Assembly (NCBI GenBank): GCA_040285825.1
Contig: JAUPSS010000011.1
Coordinates: 496,001 to 560,000 of the forward strand
DNA: 64,000 nt
Direction of reading: 5' to 3'
Origin: Eukaryota sp. TZLM1-RC
Lineage: Eukaryota > Metamonada: BaSk clade
Shown here: piece after piece, positions 10,576-21,500 of the stretch
Numbering within the stretch: the stretch's first letter is position 1
Layout: the number at the start of each line of letters is the position of its first letter
The notes under the pieces: generated by a model
Databases searched by the model: none
Seen by the model: the letters and a program-made list of their open reading frames with translations, nothing else
Told to the model about the DNA's origin: nothing
Made by a program: the position numbers and the translations under genes

Positions 10576-11305
10576 TTTCATTATTGAAGGATCATCTTCC
10601 AAAACAAAGTTTATTAAGAATACATGTCTGAAACGAATATTCAAACAATGTTTTTACCAAAAATTCAATATCAACAGAAAAAGTTTGAAAAATAGATTTA
10701 AAACAATTTTATTGAAAATTAATGGTAATGAACTGCTTTTGACCTTTGAAGGTAAAAATAATGACTCAGAAAAAACAGATGAGCTGGATGAACCACCGAA
10801 AAAGAAAAGAAGATCAAAAAATGAAATGAAAAATGACCCTGATGCCAACAAAACCAGAGAAACACAGTTGAAGGGTACTACAAAAATGCCCCGTCGAAGA
10901 CGTAGACATCCAGTCGAAATTTTATCTGAGAGGCCCCTTGTGGGTGTTAATCTGGGCCAATCAAGATTATGTGGTTACTTCTTAACTGCTAATCAATGTG
11001 GAGTTATTCCTTGTCCAACTGGCAGAAGATACATGACAAAACTTTCACATAGTAAACACTCTCCCAACCAATATTCCGTTCAAAATTTCAACCAATATTT
11101 GAATCATTGGAATTTGGTCAGGAGGAAAGTATATTTGGAAAGTAATCGCCAGAAATGGAAAATAATTAAATTTGATAACCGCAGACGAAACGAGAGACGG
11201 TTCAGAGAGAGTCTCAACAAATTTCAAAGGCTGGCTGGACATCCTGAAAAACTCTATCTTGCTGTGGGTTCTGCTAATTTCCCTAATTGGTGTAGCACAA
11301 ATTAG
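10576..11305 (+). pseudogene. Fanzor (TnpB-like) central fragment, copy G
   Basis: The frame carries a basic, NLS-like PPKKKRRSK, then PRRRRRHPVEILSERPLVG and a RuvC-I-like GVNLGQSRLCGYF in which the catalytic Asp appears as Asn. It continues with YLNHWNLVRRKVYLESNRQK and KLYLAVGSANFPNW, the position of the Fanzor ...G-a-F... strand before RuvC-II. It stops at 11303-11305 with no zinc ribbon, RuvC-II or RuvC-III, so it is not catalytically competent. The layout is closer to Fanzor2-type proteins than copies A-E; this is an inference. The HAD gene starts 310 bp downstream on the same strand. Confidence 0.55.
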
Positions 11306-11614
11306 CCAATTTTCGAAGCATTTTTCAATTAATTAATTTTCAATTGTACAACAAAAACTCTCAAAATTGGAATGGTATTAGAAAACATTGTAGAAAACTC
11401 TAATTCCACTGGTGAAATGAATTAAGTCAATCAATTAATCAACGGTGAATTTATTGACGATGAGCAACCTCTAGTTTAACTAGAAACATAGGTAATAACT
11501 CACTTGTATAGACATTTGCTGATAGATTTGTGCGAAAACAATTTGAACAAAAACGTGATGTTTGCTCAATAGATTTGGGTCAAATCTAAAGTCAATATAT
11601 TGATTGACACCTCA
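11306..11614. other. Spacer between Fanzor G and the HAD gene
   Basis: 309 bp, AT-rich, no ORF. If Fanzor G had a right end it would lie here, and the HAD promoter must also lie here. Confidence 0.4.
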
Positions 11615-12331
11615 ATGCTAATGTCAGATCCAGGGCACCACTCTTTGCCAAATTGTATTTCAGCTGCTTTCTTTGATCTTGATGGCACTCTTGTTGAAAA
11701 TGTAGAACATGTGGTGGACAGTTATCTTGATGCTCTTTTACATTTCAAGTTACCCACTACAACCAGGCAACATCTTAGGGACATTCAAGGCCTTTCTTTT
11801 GAAGCTACATGTAACGTAATAGGTGTACCTGAGGATTTAGTAGCTGATTTTTCCGTTGTTTTCTGGAAAAAGATGGAGGTCTTCAACTCTACTCCTGAAC
11901 TATTACCAGGTGTTTTAGAACTTTTGCATTATTTAGACAAACACAATATTCCCATGTCTATTGTCACCAACAATAGGACTCATATAGCTAAAGCAGCTTG
12001 TAAAATGGCGGGTATTGATCATTTCTTCAAAAATTACTTAGGTAGTGATGTCGTTGATGCTAAACCTAATCCAGCGGGTATACTGAAGCTTTGTAGTTTA
12101 CACAATATAGTACCCTCAGAAGAAGTGCTTTATATTGGTGATAGTTCTTCTGATATGAAGGCCGCCATGAATGCTAAAGTAACGGGGGTTTGGGTAGTCT
12201 CTTCCAAAGATTTTGAGGTTAGATACACGAATGACCTTAATCAATACTTTGATGACTGTGGTTTTCGATTTAGTTATTTTCCATGTTGTTTGAATTTCAA
12301 AAAACAACTTGCTTTGAAAATGGGATGTTGA
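11615..12331 (+). CDS. HAD-superfamily phosphatase (phosphoglycolate phosphatase/beta-phosphoglucomutase-like)
   Basis: About 238 aa, starting at ATG 11615 (ATG 11621 is an alternative; upstream codons lack ATG). HAD motif I is AAFFDLDGTLVENV with both Asp residues. Motif II is SIVTNN, motif III the Lys of DAKPNP, and motif IV YIGDSSSDMKAA. The helical cap after motif I is of the C1/PGP type. The family removes phosphate from small metabolites in the cytosol (phosphoglycolate, sugar phosphates); the substrate cannot be told. The C-terminal 30 residues (CGFRFSYFPCCLNFKK) are Cys/Phe-rich and unlike the family. Confidence 0.8.
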   Translation: MLMSDPGHHSLPNCISAAFFDLDGTLVENVEHVVDSYLDALLHFKLPTTTRQHLRDIQGLSFEATCNVIGVPEDLVADFSVVFWKKMEVFNSTPELLPGVLELLHYLDKHNIPMSIVTNNRTHIAKAACKMAGIDHFFKNYLGSDVVDAKPNPAGILKLCSLHNIVPSEEVLYIGDSSSDMKAAMNAKVTGVWVVSSKDFEVRYTNDLNQYFDDCGFRFSYFPCCLNFKKQLALKMGC

Positions 12332-12641
12332 TATTTTAGTTCAATGTTCAGTTTATTAAATCACATTTTGTTGTCTTTTTTGAGAATTTCTACACATCTA
12401 CCACGTTTGTATGTACCTTATACTCATTACTTCCACCATTGTTTCGGATCTTCTCTTCAATCTATATTAGCAGAACAACCTACCAAGGTATTGAATAAAG
12501 AGTAGAAGAATCAATCAGTCACTCTCACAATAGCTATTTGATCTTGAAAGATGTTCGAAAGCAACAGAGTAGGGTAGTTAAAAGCATTCTGTTACGTCAA
12601 TAAAATGAAGCTGTACACAACACTATATGATATTTAAACTT
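12332..12641. other. Spacer after the HAD gene
   Basis: 310 bp between the HAD stop and a decayed LINE-B. AT-rich. No gene recognised. Confidence 0.4.
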
Positions 12642-13205
12642 ACACACTTAACAAAAAAATCACATAACTAATGGGAAGAAATTCATTGAACTAAGATTTC
12701 CTCTACAAAAACTTGATCTGTTTGCTCTCTCGCTGAAGCTTCTCTAATTAGATTGAAAAACAGAGATGATCTATTAATAATGGCAAATTGAATCGAGAGC
12801 GCCATAAAAAGATATCAAATCTTTTCATTGTTTTTTCTTGAACCATTTTTTGGAAATCATTCAAAAAAATTCCTGCTTCCGTTTATAGAATATGGGAAAG
12901 CAATAAAAACAAGTGGTCTATTTCTATCAGTATTAGCTTCCTCGATGTCTTTGTCATATTTTCCATGTTTTTCTTCGGCGTTAAATTTAAGAGCATCTAC
13001 AAGATTAAGTTTTCTCCTTTGGACCAAAGTGTCATTTTTAATAATACAGGAGACAAAGTCAACAACAGCTTCGGAGTTCTCAATCCAAACACAGTAAATA
13101 TCACGTCTATCATCAGAACCAAAATTATTCAATGACAATGTTCTTTCAGCAGAAGATCACTGATAGACGAGATTCTTGCATTTCGTGCCTTATTAAAAAC
13201 AGTGT
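12642..13205 (-). mobile_element. LINE-B, decayed 3' fragment
   Basis: Minus-strand frame SLNNFGSDDRRDIYCVWIEN, VVDFVSCIIKNDTLV, EEKHGKYDKDIEEAN matches the restriction-like endonuclease region of the better LINE-B copies at 62 and 63.5 kb. It is 5'-truncated within the endonuclease and interrupted after NGSRNFFE. The 3' end on the minus strand is at about 12642, next to a CATAACTAATGGGA block shared with other LINE-B ends. Confidence 0.7.
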
Positions 13206-14086
13206 CTCATCAGCACTATTGAGATATATTTAATGAAAGAATTTGTACATGGAATCACTTGAAATATTATTATCAACGGACCACTTCAAGAGTGGAATAT
13301 GATTATTCAATTGAAATTAAAAATGATTTAAGACAGCATCGATCAATTTGGATAGGAAATGCAGTTATGGACATGAGAAAAATTGAAATTTATACAGAAC
13401 ATGATAGACCTTCATAAGGACCAGTTTAGCTAATTTTGTTAACCTCCAACTTGCCTTCCAGATCAATAAGGTGTTTATTGTCATTTTCCTTATCATACAA
13501 ATAATCATGCAATTTTCCTTTGGTGGTAACTGAATTCAGACATGTTTTTGTTTCTATTAGAAAAAATGTGAGAAAAGAAGAAAAACAGTTTTGATTTGTG
13601 AGTTATTATCATCGTTGTGTACACGTGTGCTGTACACGTGTACATTATTTAGATCGTAGACATGGACTGAACAGTTCGAAATACCAGAGTTTTGAATTGC
13701 AATTGTCCTATTTAAATTTTCTGTTGAAAAAATTAATCATTTCAAAGTCTACGCTGAGAAGCATCTGTAAAGAAATCACATTCCAAGCTATCAAATGTAC
13801 ATACTGCTACTTCTCTGTTAGAAAACTTCCTGCGTGATTGTCTGAAGAAATAGACTTGTATAACCACAAGTTAATGGTGACTTAAAGTGTTGCAAGCTCA
13901 GTATTTCCCATTGATTATCAACAGGACAAATTTTTTTTCTTATTAATAAACAGTCTTTGATATGCTGTTGAAAGTGCTGAAGCGGAGTGGAGAAACTGGA
14001 GACATATGTGGGTGGGTTGGTGTTGTGAATCTGAAATTGGGCATTTTAAGTTTCGCAATCTTCTCAATCGGTCTTAAAAGGTCAGA
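13206..14086. other. Intergenic region upstream of the WRKY gene
   Basis: 880 bp without a supportable gene. Contains a double CACGTG palindrome at 13619-13643. A short minus-strand open stretch at 13430-13540 (TTKGKLHDYLYDKENDNKHL) has no recognised homology. Confidence 0.4.
13619..13643. promoter_or_regulatory. Two adjacent ACACGTGT palindromes
   Basis: Reads GTACACGTGT, 4 bp, then GTACACGTGT. Each is an 8-bp palindrome around CACGTG, a G-box/E-box-like core. It lies about 450 bp upstream of the WRKY start. A regulatory role is speculative. Confidence 0.25.
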
Positions 14087-15610
14087 ATGCCCGTCGATGA
14101 CAACAATCCTTCAGAGGGCAATGTGCCGGGCAGTCTTCTTGCAGATGCTCAACCTAGTTCATTAGACCGTACCTACATTGATGTTTCTTCACCTATTGAA
14201 TCTCCAAATACACCGGAACTGATATCAGCATATGCCGGTGGTGTAAGTACTGCTGTAGCGTCTTCTTCCACGTTAGATGGGACGCTATCGGGACAATTAT
14301 CCTACAATAGTTTACCCACTCATTCTAATTCATACCAATTCACGTCACAACCTTCGTATCCATATGGCTCGTATTCTCCATATCACTATGATTCATTCTC
14401 TCACCAGCAAAAGCAGTCTTATCACCACTCGCAAAACACAGTAGTCAATGGATTCCCTGTTTTCTCCCAAGTAGACCCTAATCACCGCAGTGCTGATCTT
14501 CCAAGACCATCGTTCCCTTTCCCGATGAAAACTCCCGTTCCCTCGTTAGAAAGCCAGTCCTACTCCAATTCCAATGTCACCGAACGTGTTGTTCATGATT
14601 CCCCTGCTGCTCCTGTTCCTTCCATCGTTGACACCAATACCAACACATCTGAAGAAGCGGAGGACAAGAAAAAGAAATTCATTAATTACTATGAAGATGT
14701 TCTAAACGATGGGTTTCAGTGGCGCAAATATGGGCAAAAATTCTCTAAGAACTCTCCCTATCCAACCTGCTATTACAAATGCGCTTACCCCAATTGCACA
14801 GTAAAGCGTCAGATACAAAGGGAATCTGATGGCCAAAAGGTTGTGTCGTTGTATAGAGGGAAACATAACCATGACCAGCCCAAAGTTGTACGTAAGACCG
14901 TCAATAACCAGCAGGAGTTCACTAGTGTCATTGAACAGTTTTGCTTTTCTGAGGATAGTGATGTTAGGGTTCGGTTGATGACAAAGAGCACTTCTTACGC
15001 TGATCACAAACTTATTCTCGAGGTTGATCCATCAGTCAACATCTCTTCTGATGGTTGTTCCTGGAAGAAATATGGCCAAAAGCAAGTAAAGGGGGTCTCC
15101 GTTATGAGATCTTACTACAAGTGTGCAGTGTCTCATTGTGCGGCGAAGAAACTTGTTCAAAAGGCTTCTGAAGAGGGTGGTAAGTCTCTTGTTACTTACG
15201 AGCACCTTCATTGTCATGGAGCTAATGCTTCCACAACTTCCCTAGGACCTCGCCATGCTGGTGATGAGGGCATGCCTTGGAAACGTCCCAATCTAGACAA
15301 CCAAAACCCCTTTACATCAGCTATTCACAGCACGCAGTTAGCAAATCTTCCTTTGGGAGCAGTGTTTTCAGATGTGAACAAACAACTATATACAGTGACT
15401 CAATTGCCTACTGGGCAAAAAGCCATTCTTCCAGTTGTTCATATTCCACATTTCCACGGTTTTAATGCCTCTATTTCTGCCCAACATAATGTTTCTTTAA
15501 ATGATAATATTCAAGGATATAGTGGTGCGGTATCTGTGAAGTCTGAACCTCAGTATGAGCCAGAGGTTGGTTTTGGTTATGTTGCAGGGACAACTTTTGA
15601 TACCAAATAG
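14087..15610 (+). CDS. Two-domain WRKY transcription factor
   Basis: 507 aa from ATG 14087. Residues 1-190 are Ser/Pro/Tyr/Gln-rich and probably disordered. The first WRKY domain (from about residue 208) has FQWRKYGQKFSKNSPYPTCY with zinc ligands in KCAYPNC and HNH. The second (from about 323) has a WKKYGQK variant, KCAVSHC and a final HCH. Both have the CX4C...HXH zinc site of group I WRKY factors. The family binds W-box DNA (TTGAC core) in the nucleus. WRKY genes are known from plants and some protists such as Giardia and Dictyostelium, so a two-domain form here is not by itself a sign of transfer. The 3' neighbour is convergent. Confidence 0.93.
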   Translation: MPVDDNNPSEGNVPGSLLADAQPSSLDRTYIDVSSPIESPNTPELISAYAGGVSTAVASSSTLDGTLSGQLSYNSLPTHSNSYQFTSQPSYPYGSYSPYHYDSFSHQQKQSYHHSQNTVVNGFPVFSQVDPNHRSADLPRPSFPFPMKTPVPSLESQSYSNSNVTERVVHDSPAAPVPSIVDTNTNTSEEAEDKKKKFINYYEDVLNDGFQWRKYGQKFSKNSPYPTCYYKCAYPNCTVKRQIQRESDGQKVVSLYRGKHNHDQPKVVRKTVNNQQEFTSVIEQFCFSEDSDVRVRLMTKSTSYADHKLILEVDPSVNISSDGCSWKKYGQKQVKGVSVMRSYYKCAVSHCAAKKLVQKASEEGGKSLVTYEHLHCHGANASTTSLGPRHAGDEGMPWKRPNLDNQNPFTSAIHSTQLANLPLGAVFSDVNKQLYTVTQLPTGQKAILPVVHIPHFHGFNASISAQHNVSLNDNIQGYSGAVSVKSEPQYEPEVGFGYVAGTTFDTK

Positions 15611-15742
15611 TGAATACTTTGCGTTTTATTAGTTTAGGTTTTTGTTTATTGATGTTGAACTGTTGTGTAAAGATTTTTCCAATAGTATATTTTAATCATC
15701 AATTTTTAGCATATTAATTGAATATTTAGAATAATTTAGAAT

Positions 15743-17062
15743 TTAAAGCTCAATTTTGGGTTGATATGTTGCATCCAATCTACCAACAATTTCTTGTGCC
15801 TCAATATTGTTTTCATCTTTGCTCAGAACAAGTCTCCCATCTATCAAAGCCTCTCTATACATGCCCAAGAGAACCCTTGTCTTGGCTCTGATTACATAAA
15901 CAGGGAGAAGTTTCGGATTAAAGCTTATAGATGAGGAAAATGCCTTTTCAGCGTCAAGAAATCTTCCTTGATTGAACAGATTGACACCAATCGAGTAATG
16001 GACGGTTGCGATCTTGGTATTAATACTCCAATCAGATTTAATTGACACAGCATGATTATAATCAAGCAGAGAGTCCATGAGATTCTGTAGCTTTAAGTGA
16101 ACATCCCCTCTAGATACCAATAGTTTAAAGTTGTTAGGTGCAATTTTAAGTCCAAGATTAAGGTAAACTAATGCTTGTTTGAAGTAGTCGTCTGTGATGA
16201 GAGCATCAGTATGTGATTCAATAACCTCTACAAGTTCCTTATTTACAAATGGTTTAAAATCATCGCTACTGAGCTCTAGTGATGCCTTTAACTCATCTAT
16301 AGCTGATTGAAACATTCCTATGTCCTTGAGAAGTATACCCTTCACAAAATGTGCTCTGACGTGATCAGGGTCGACCTTAATGGCCTCCTCGATCAATACT
16401 AGTCCCTGTTCGTTGTTAACTCCAACCATATCATGTGCTCGGTTGACAAGGTCCTCTAGATCTGCTCGAGATTCTTCTAGTATTTGTTTGGCAAGGTTAT
16501 TATTAGACTTTATTAAGAGAACCTTTTTTGCGTGTGAGACGGAAATATGCTTTTCACCACTGTATAAATGTATCAAAGCTAAAACTAATAAAAAATCAGA
16601 ATCATTTGGCAAATCCAAGGCTTGATAAGTTTTAATGTATTCATCTATACCATCTTTCAATGTTGATGATGGATAAAGTTCAACAAATAATAAAGATAAT
16701 TGAAGTAATCGATGAGAGGTTGGAAAAGCATTGAATGCTTCAGTAGTGAGAGAGAAAGCTTCCTTGTATGCACGCTGCAACAAACAATCTTTGGACAGGA
16801 CTTCATAGCAATGTGCTATTCTGGAACCAACAGAAGGAGTTAACTCTATGTTATGATCTATCGTGTTAAGGCAGGATAATGCAGCTTTGAAGTCAAGTAG
16901 TGTACAGAAAAGTTCCGCTTTGATACAGATAAGATGTGCATTTTGAGGAAGAAAGAAAATAGCTTTGTTTAGATGAACAAGAGCGTCCTCAAATAATCTC
17001 GCATCTATAAGTTTGAGGGCTGCCTCATAATGAAGTTGAAAGCTATTTTCAATGGCATTCAT
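15743..17062 (-). CDS. TPR-repeat protein
   Basis: 439 aa from ATG 17062. At least seven tetratricopeptide units are visible, for example YEAALKLIDARLFEDALVHL, AIKVDPDHVRAHFVKGILLK, ALVYLNLGLKIAPNNFKLLV and AEKAFSSSISFNPKLLPVYV. No catalytic domain. A protein-interaction scaffold is likely; the partner is unknown. The start codon is the notable point: the bases from the ATG upward are shared with the right end of Fanzor copy A, and the same bases precede NME7 next to Fanzor B. The Fanzor A frame itself runs over this start codon, ending at 17049. Confidence 0.85.
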   Translation of the reverse strand: MNAIENSFQLHYEAALKLIDARLFEDALVHLNKAIFFLPQNAHLICIKAELFCTLLDFKAALSCLNTIDHNIELTPSVGSRIAHCYEVLSKDCLLQRAYKEAFSLTTEAFNAFPTSHRLLQLSLLFVELYPSSTLKDGIDEYIKTYQALDLPNDSDFLLVLALIHLYSGEKHISVSHAKKVLLIKSNNNLAKQILEESRADLEDLVNRAHDMVGVNNEQGLVLIEEAIKVDPDHVRAHFVKGILLKDIGMFQSAIDELKASLELSSDDFKPFVNKELVEVIESHTDALITDDYFKQALVYLNLGLKIAPNNFKLLVSRGDVHLKLQNLMDSLLDYNHAVSIKSDWSINTKIATVHYSIGVNLFNQGRFLDAEKAFSSSISFNPKLLPVYVIRAKTRVLLGMYREALIDGRLVLSKDENNIEAQEIVGRLDATYQPKIEL

Positions 17063-18547
17063 TCTTACAGATGATGTCTATAACAATGAAATAAGTGTCC
17101 TTTTGACAACGATGTAGAGGGACTAAGTTTTTGAGGGTGGAAGATTTTATCCTTGATGCCTGTTTCTTTGAACCTTTGTCAACCTTGGTTCTCTGCAGGT
17201 ATCCTGGTCTATCTCCTCCATTTACATGTGCTTCCATCACTGCCAACATATTCAGCGAAGAATTTCAATCTCTTTTCCACAAACTTTCGCATGATTTACA
17301 CATGGTAAGCCCGTGACGAATAGACATCTCATGCATCTTCCATGGCCTAGGATTTCTGCACCATCGGAATGTTTCAACTGTTTTCTCCGATCTCTTACAG
17401 TTGAAACAGCAGCAACTGGTTCGAAAGTCATCAATTAAAAAGACCTTATAACCAGCCTTTTTCAATAGAATTCTCAAACCTTTTCTTTTGGTAGGTTCTT
17501 TGAATTTCTTGTGTTTTCGTTGTTCCCAGTCTCCGATTCCAATAACTACTTGGCTGGGATCACCAATTACTGATTTGAATCTCTGAATCATTTTTGCCTC
17601 AAATCTTGTGCGATTAATCTCAGCCCACCACCTTAGTTTCCTAAATATCTTTTGATGATAGACTTGACCAACAATACTATTCACAAAATTTCTTTTGTTT
17701 ACTATACTCCATAAATCTATCAAACCTGCAGCTTTTGGAATTGAAATGGGATAATGTTGCTTCCCATTCTGCTACAGATTTAGTCTTGTGATCATTCTTT
17801 CTCAAATTTAATGAGTAATCAATTTCGTGGGGAATATTGATTTCTTGAGGTACTTTTCTTCTTAATACACTAATTGTTCTTTCAGTCATTTAATTAATTA
17901 TACTGCTGTTTAAATCCATCCTTTGTTGTTGCTCTTCAGATGATTGATAATTGGATAGATCAATCACTCTACCAGTAGAGTTACATATTGTGATAAGAGT
18001 GTCATTCCGTATGCTGTCTCTTATTCTTTTGAATTTGGATCTTTTCGACTCAAATCTTCGTTGATTTTGAGTGCACCTGAAATGAACATATTTATCTCTC
18101 TCAGGTTATTTTGAATGAGTCATTCCAGTAGCCAAATTGGCAGAAAAAGAGTAAATCATATTTACATGGATCAGCAGCAGCAAGGGTTATATCTTGAAAT
18201 TGAGAAATGCTAATGTTGGGGTCATCAATACATTTTGCTTTTTCTTTGAATTCTTATGCAGTTACTTTGTATTTTTTCAAATCAATGCTAGATTGAATGA
18301 ATGATACTGCTATTCCATCAGTCTCAATGCTAGTCACGATGCACCTGGAACTTTCTAAATCAATTTCAGTGTTTTAATCTCGTTTATTTTCAAAATGGTG
18401 TCCCCTGAAACAAAAGCAGCAGCTTGATTGTTGCATTGGTAGGAGGACTTTGGACCAAGAATGTCCTTGAATTCGTCAAAGAACAAGTCCAATAGACTTG
18501 TATTGTCAATTCTGATATAGGAGGGAAAACAAGAATTTTTCAAAGGC

Positions 18548-18560
18548 AGAGTATGAAAGA
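18548..18560. repeat. Target-site duplication of LINE-A, left copy
   Basis: AGAGTATGAAAGA, repeated exactly at 21748-21760 after the LINE-A A-rich tail. With one copy removed, the Fanzor frame on the other strand is restored. Confidence 0.85.
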
Positions 18561-21500
18561 CTTTAAAAAAGACTTTTTGCCTTTGTGTGATGCCCCTGAT
18601 ATTACGCCTGAAAAAGTGCAAAAAAGAAGATATACCTGTTCCAAATGTGGCAAGGTTGGTCATAACATTAGAAAATGTCCTGATATTATTACCGAAAAAA
18701 TGAGACTGAAAACCAATATTTCTATTGTTAATAGTTTGCAAACGCCATCCGAACTAAATCTTCCTCCTGTTCCCAATGTTTCTGCTGATGATGTTAATTA
18801 TGATTTAAATATTGATCAAACTCATTTACCAAAAACTGTTGCTCCTGATCCTACGGATAATGTCTTGAAACATAGTTGTCCTTTTTGCAAAAAGTTCCTC
18901 TCTAATTCTTCTAATGGTCGCCCTCTATTGTTTTGTTATGACTGTCAAACAAGTGATTCTCTTCTTACACCTGTTAAAATTCCTGTAGAGGTGAGTCCTG
19001 CCAGTTCTGTTCCTTTGTCAATGGAAATGCGTTCTTTTTCTTCGCAATTGAAATTAAACAAATGGAACATAACAAGATTTTGGAAATTCTTTGCCAAAAA
19101 GAATAAGAAAAAAATTAATTACAAACCAAAACAGGGAAAAGCTAATTCATCTTTTCAGGCAAGAAAATTGTTTTTGAGAGGTAGATATGGAAGCGGATTA
19201 AAAAATATTTTTTCGGGAAAACTGGCTGATACCAATCTCGAAACTGTTGAAAAATTGAAATCCCTCCATCCAACTGAACATTTTTGCCCCAGTAAGCCTT
19301 CTATTTGTCAATATTGGCTCGAAAATCCATTTCAGGCTCAAGAAGTATTGAATGCCGTTGCTAAATTACCAAAAGGAAAAGCTGCTGGTCCTTCAGGCAT
19401 TTCCTTTGATTTGTTAAAAACTGCCTGTAAAAATGCTCCTGAAATTGTTGAGGATCTTGCTTCTTATTTTCAAAATTTAATGTGTTTAAATTATGTTCCT
19501 CCGCCTGAATTGACTGCTGCCCGTTTAGTTGCTTTAGTTAAACCTGGTAAAGGTGACAAACCTGATGGAGTTAGACCAATTGCCATTGGAGAGTCATTAA
19601 CCAGATTGCTTTCTTCGCTTATTTTTAACAGAATTTCTACTAAAGCAAGGGACTATTTGAAGCCTTTCCAATTTGGTATAAAAACTGTTGAAGGTGCTTC
19701 TGTTGCTTCAATGACTTCAGATGTTTTTTTTAATAGTCAACAACATCAATATATTTTCAATTTGGATTTCAAAAATGCTTTCAATTCTGTGAAACGTAAT
19801 TGTATTTTTGATGTGCTTCTTCATGATTTTCCTGAACTTTCTGCATATTTTTATTTATTTTATGGAAAAAAATCAGACTTAATTTTTGACTCCTTTACCC
19901 TTGAATCTTCTTCTGGTGTGAAACAAGGTGATCCTCTTGGCCCTTTGCTGTTTTGTTTGGCTATTCATAATATTATTAAAATGACACAACAAGATTTCCC
20001 TGATTTGCGTATTGTTGCCTATATGGATGACATTTCTATTATTGGTTCTTTTGAAAGCATTTCTAGGGTTTCTGAAGACATTGCGGCGAAATACAAAGAA
20101 ATTGGTTTAGCTTTAAACCCATCTAAATGTCTCTTGATTGGTAGAGAAAAACAATATTTGATGATTGGTGGAGCTCAGATTCCTTTTATCAATTATGACC
20201 AACAAGCTTTTAAGTTTCTTGGATGTTGGCTTGGCAATTTGGATGAAATTTATTCCCAGTTAAACAATTTATTGGAGAAGTTTGACAAGGATCTTAGTTT
20301 TATTGCTGAATGTGACATTGAGAAACACATCAAATTTTTTATTTTAAAAATTTGTTATTCTGGAAAATTCACTCATATTTTAAGGTCAACTCCCCCTTCG
20401 GTATCTCTCAATTTTTGCAGATCTTTTAACAAACTTCGAGTCAAATTTTTTTCTTCTTTATTAGAAGTAAATGAATCTTTAATTCGAAGTCATGTATTTT
20501 GTTCAGCAGATTTGGGTGGAATTGGATTCACCAAATCTTCGATTCTGTGTAAAGCAGCATTTTTGGGAGGTGGTAAAAATTTTGTATTTGAATTTTTCCA
20601 AAGGTTCCCTTTTGATGTTCATCTGATCAATGGTGAATCAAATTTTTACTTGAATCAACTGCAATTTGAATTAGAAAATTTGCCTAGTGATATCTGGATT
20701 CAGTGTTTTCCTCAAAATGTTCAAGAAATTCCCACTCGATCACTTCCAAATTTACGTTTTTGCTTGAAAAAGCTTCAGCACCATCTGGTTAAATTATATG
20801 AAGGCTTGGATTATGAAGTAAGACTTGGCTTGGCCAAAACTAAAAATCCCGCTTTCGGTAATTTTTTAAAGGATATTCGTGATAGTTCAGCTGCTGCTTT
20901 AGTAACTCAAGTTCCCTCTGTTTATGGACTTTTGTTAAAAGACAATGAATGGCTTCTAAACATGCGTTTTCGTTGTTTTCTGTGGCCAAACAATTTGCCC
21001 AATCATTTAACTTGTAAATGTGGTAAACCTCTTTTGTTTACTCATCTTTTGAACTGTAAACATTTGATTACGTTTAGAAGCAAAGTGCATAATAACGTCA
21101 GGGACCAAATTTATGTAATGTGCAAATCATATCGTGTAGATTCCTTTTTAGAACCGCTGTTATCAAAATTAATTCTTGATGATCCCAATATTGATAGTAC
21201 GCGTTACAACAGAGCTTCTATGGGTCTGACTAGAGGTGATCTAGTTGTTCCTGGTTTAAATGGTAGTTTTACTATTTTGGACGCCATGTCTATTGACCCT
21301 TGTAATTCCTCTAACGAACATTTCATTAACTCGGATGTAAATAATCCTCTTCTTGCAGGCGAAAAATATAAAATTGCTAACTATGCGAAACCCATTTCCT
21401 CGGTTAATGAAAATTCTCATGCCCAATATAATTTATGTCCATTTGTTTTTTCTTTGCTTGGATCTCTAGGTAAGGCTGCTATGGCTTTCCTTGAGGATTT

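Noticed and set aside
9231-10583. ATTATTGA as a firm target-site duplication of the first LINE-A copy
   Set aside because: Only 8 bp in AT-rich DNA, shorter than the 12-14 bp seen for other LINE insertions here.
14702-15007. Minus-strand 101-codon frame across the WRKY gene
   Set aside because: Antisense shadow of the first WRKY domain.
18355-18741. Minus-strand 128-codon frame as a separate gene
   Set aside because: Its first half is antisense to LINE-A; only the part below 18548 is real, as Fanzor A.
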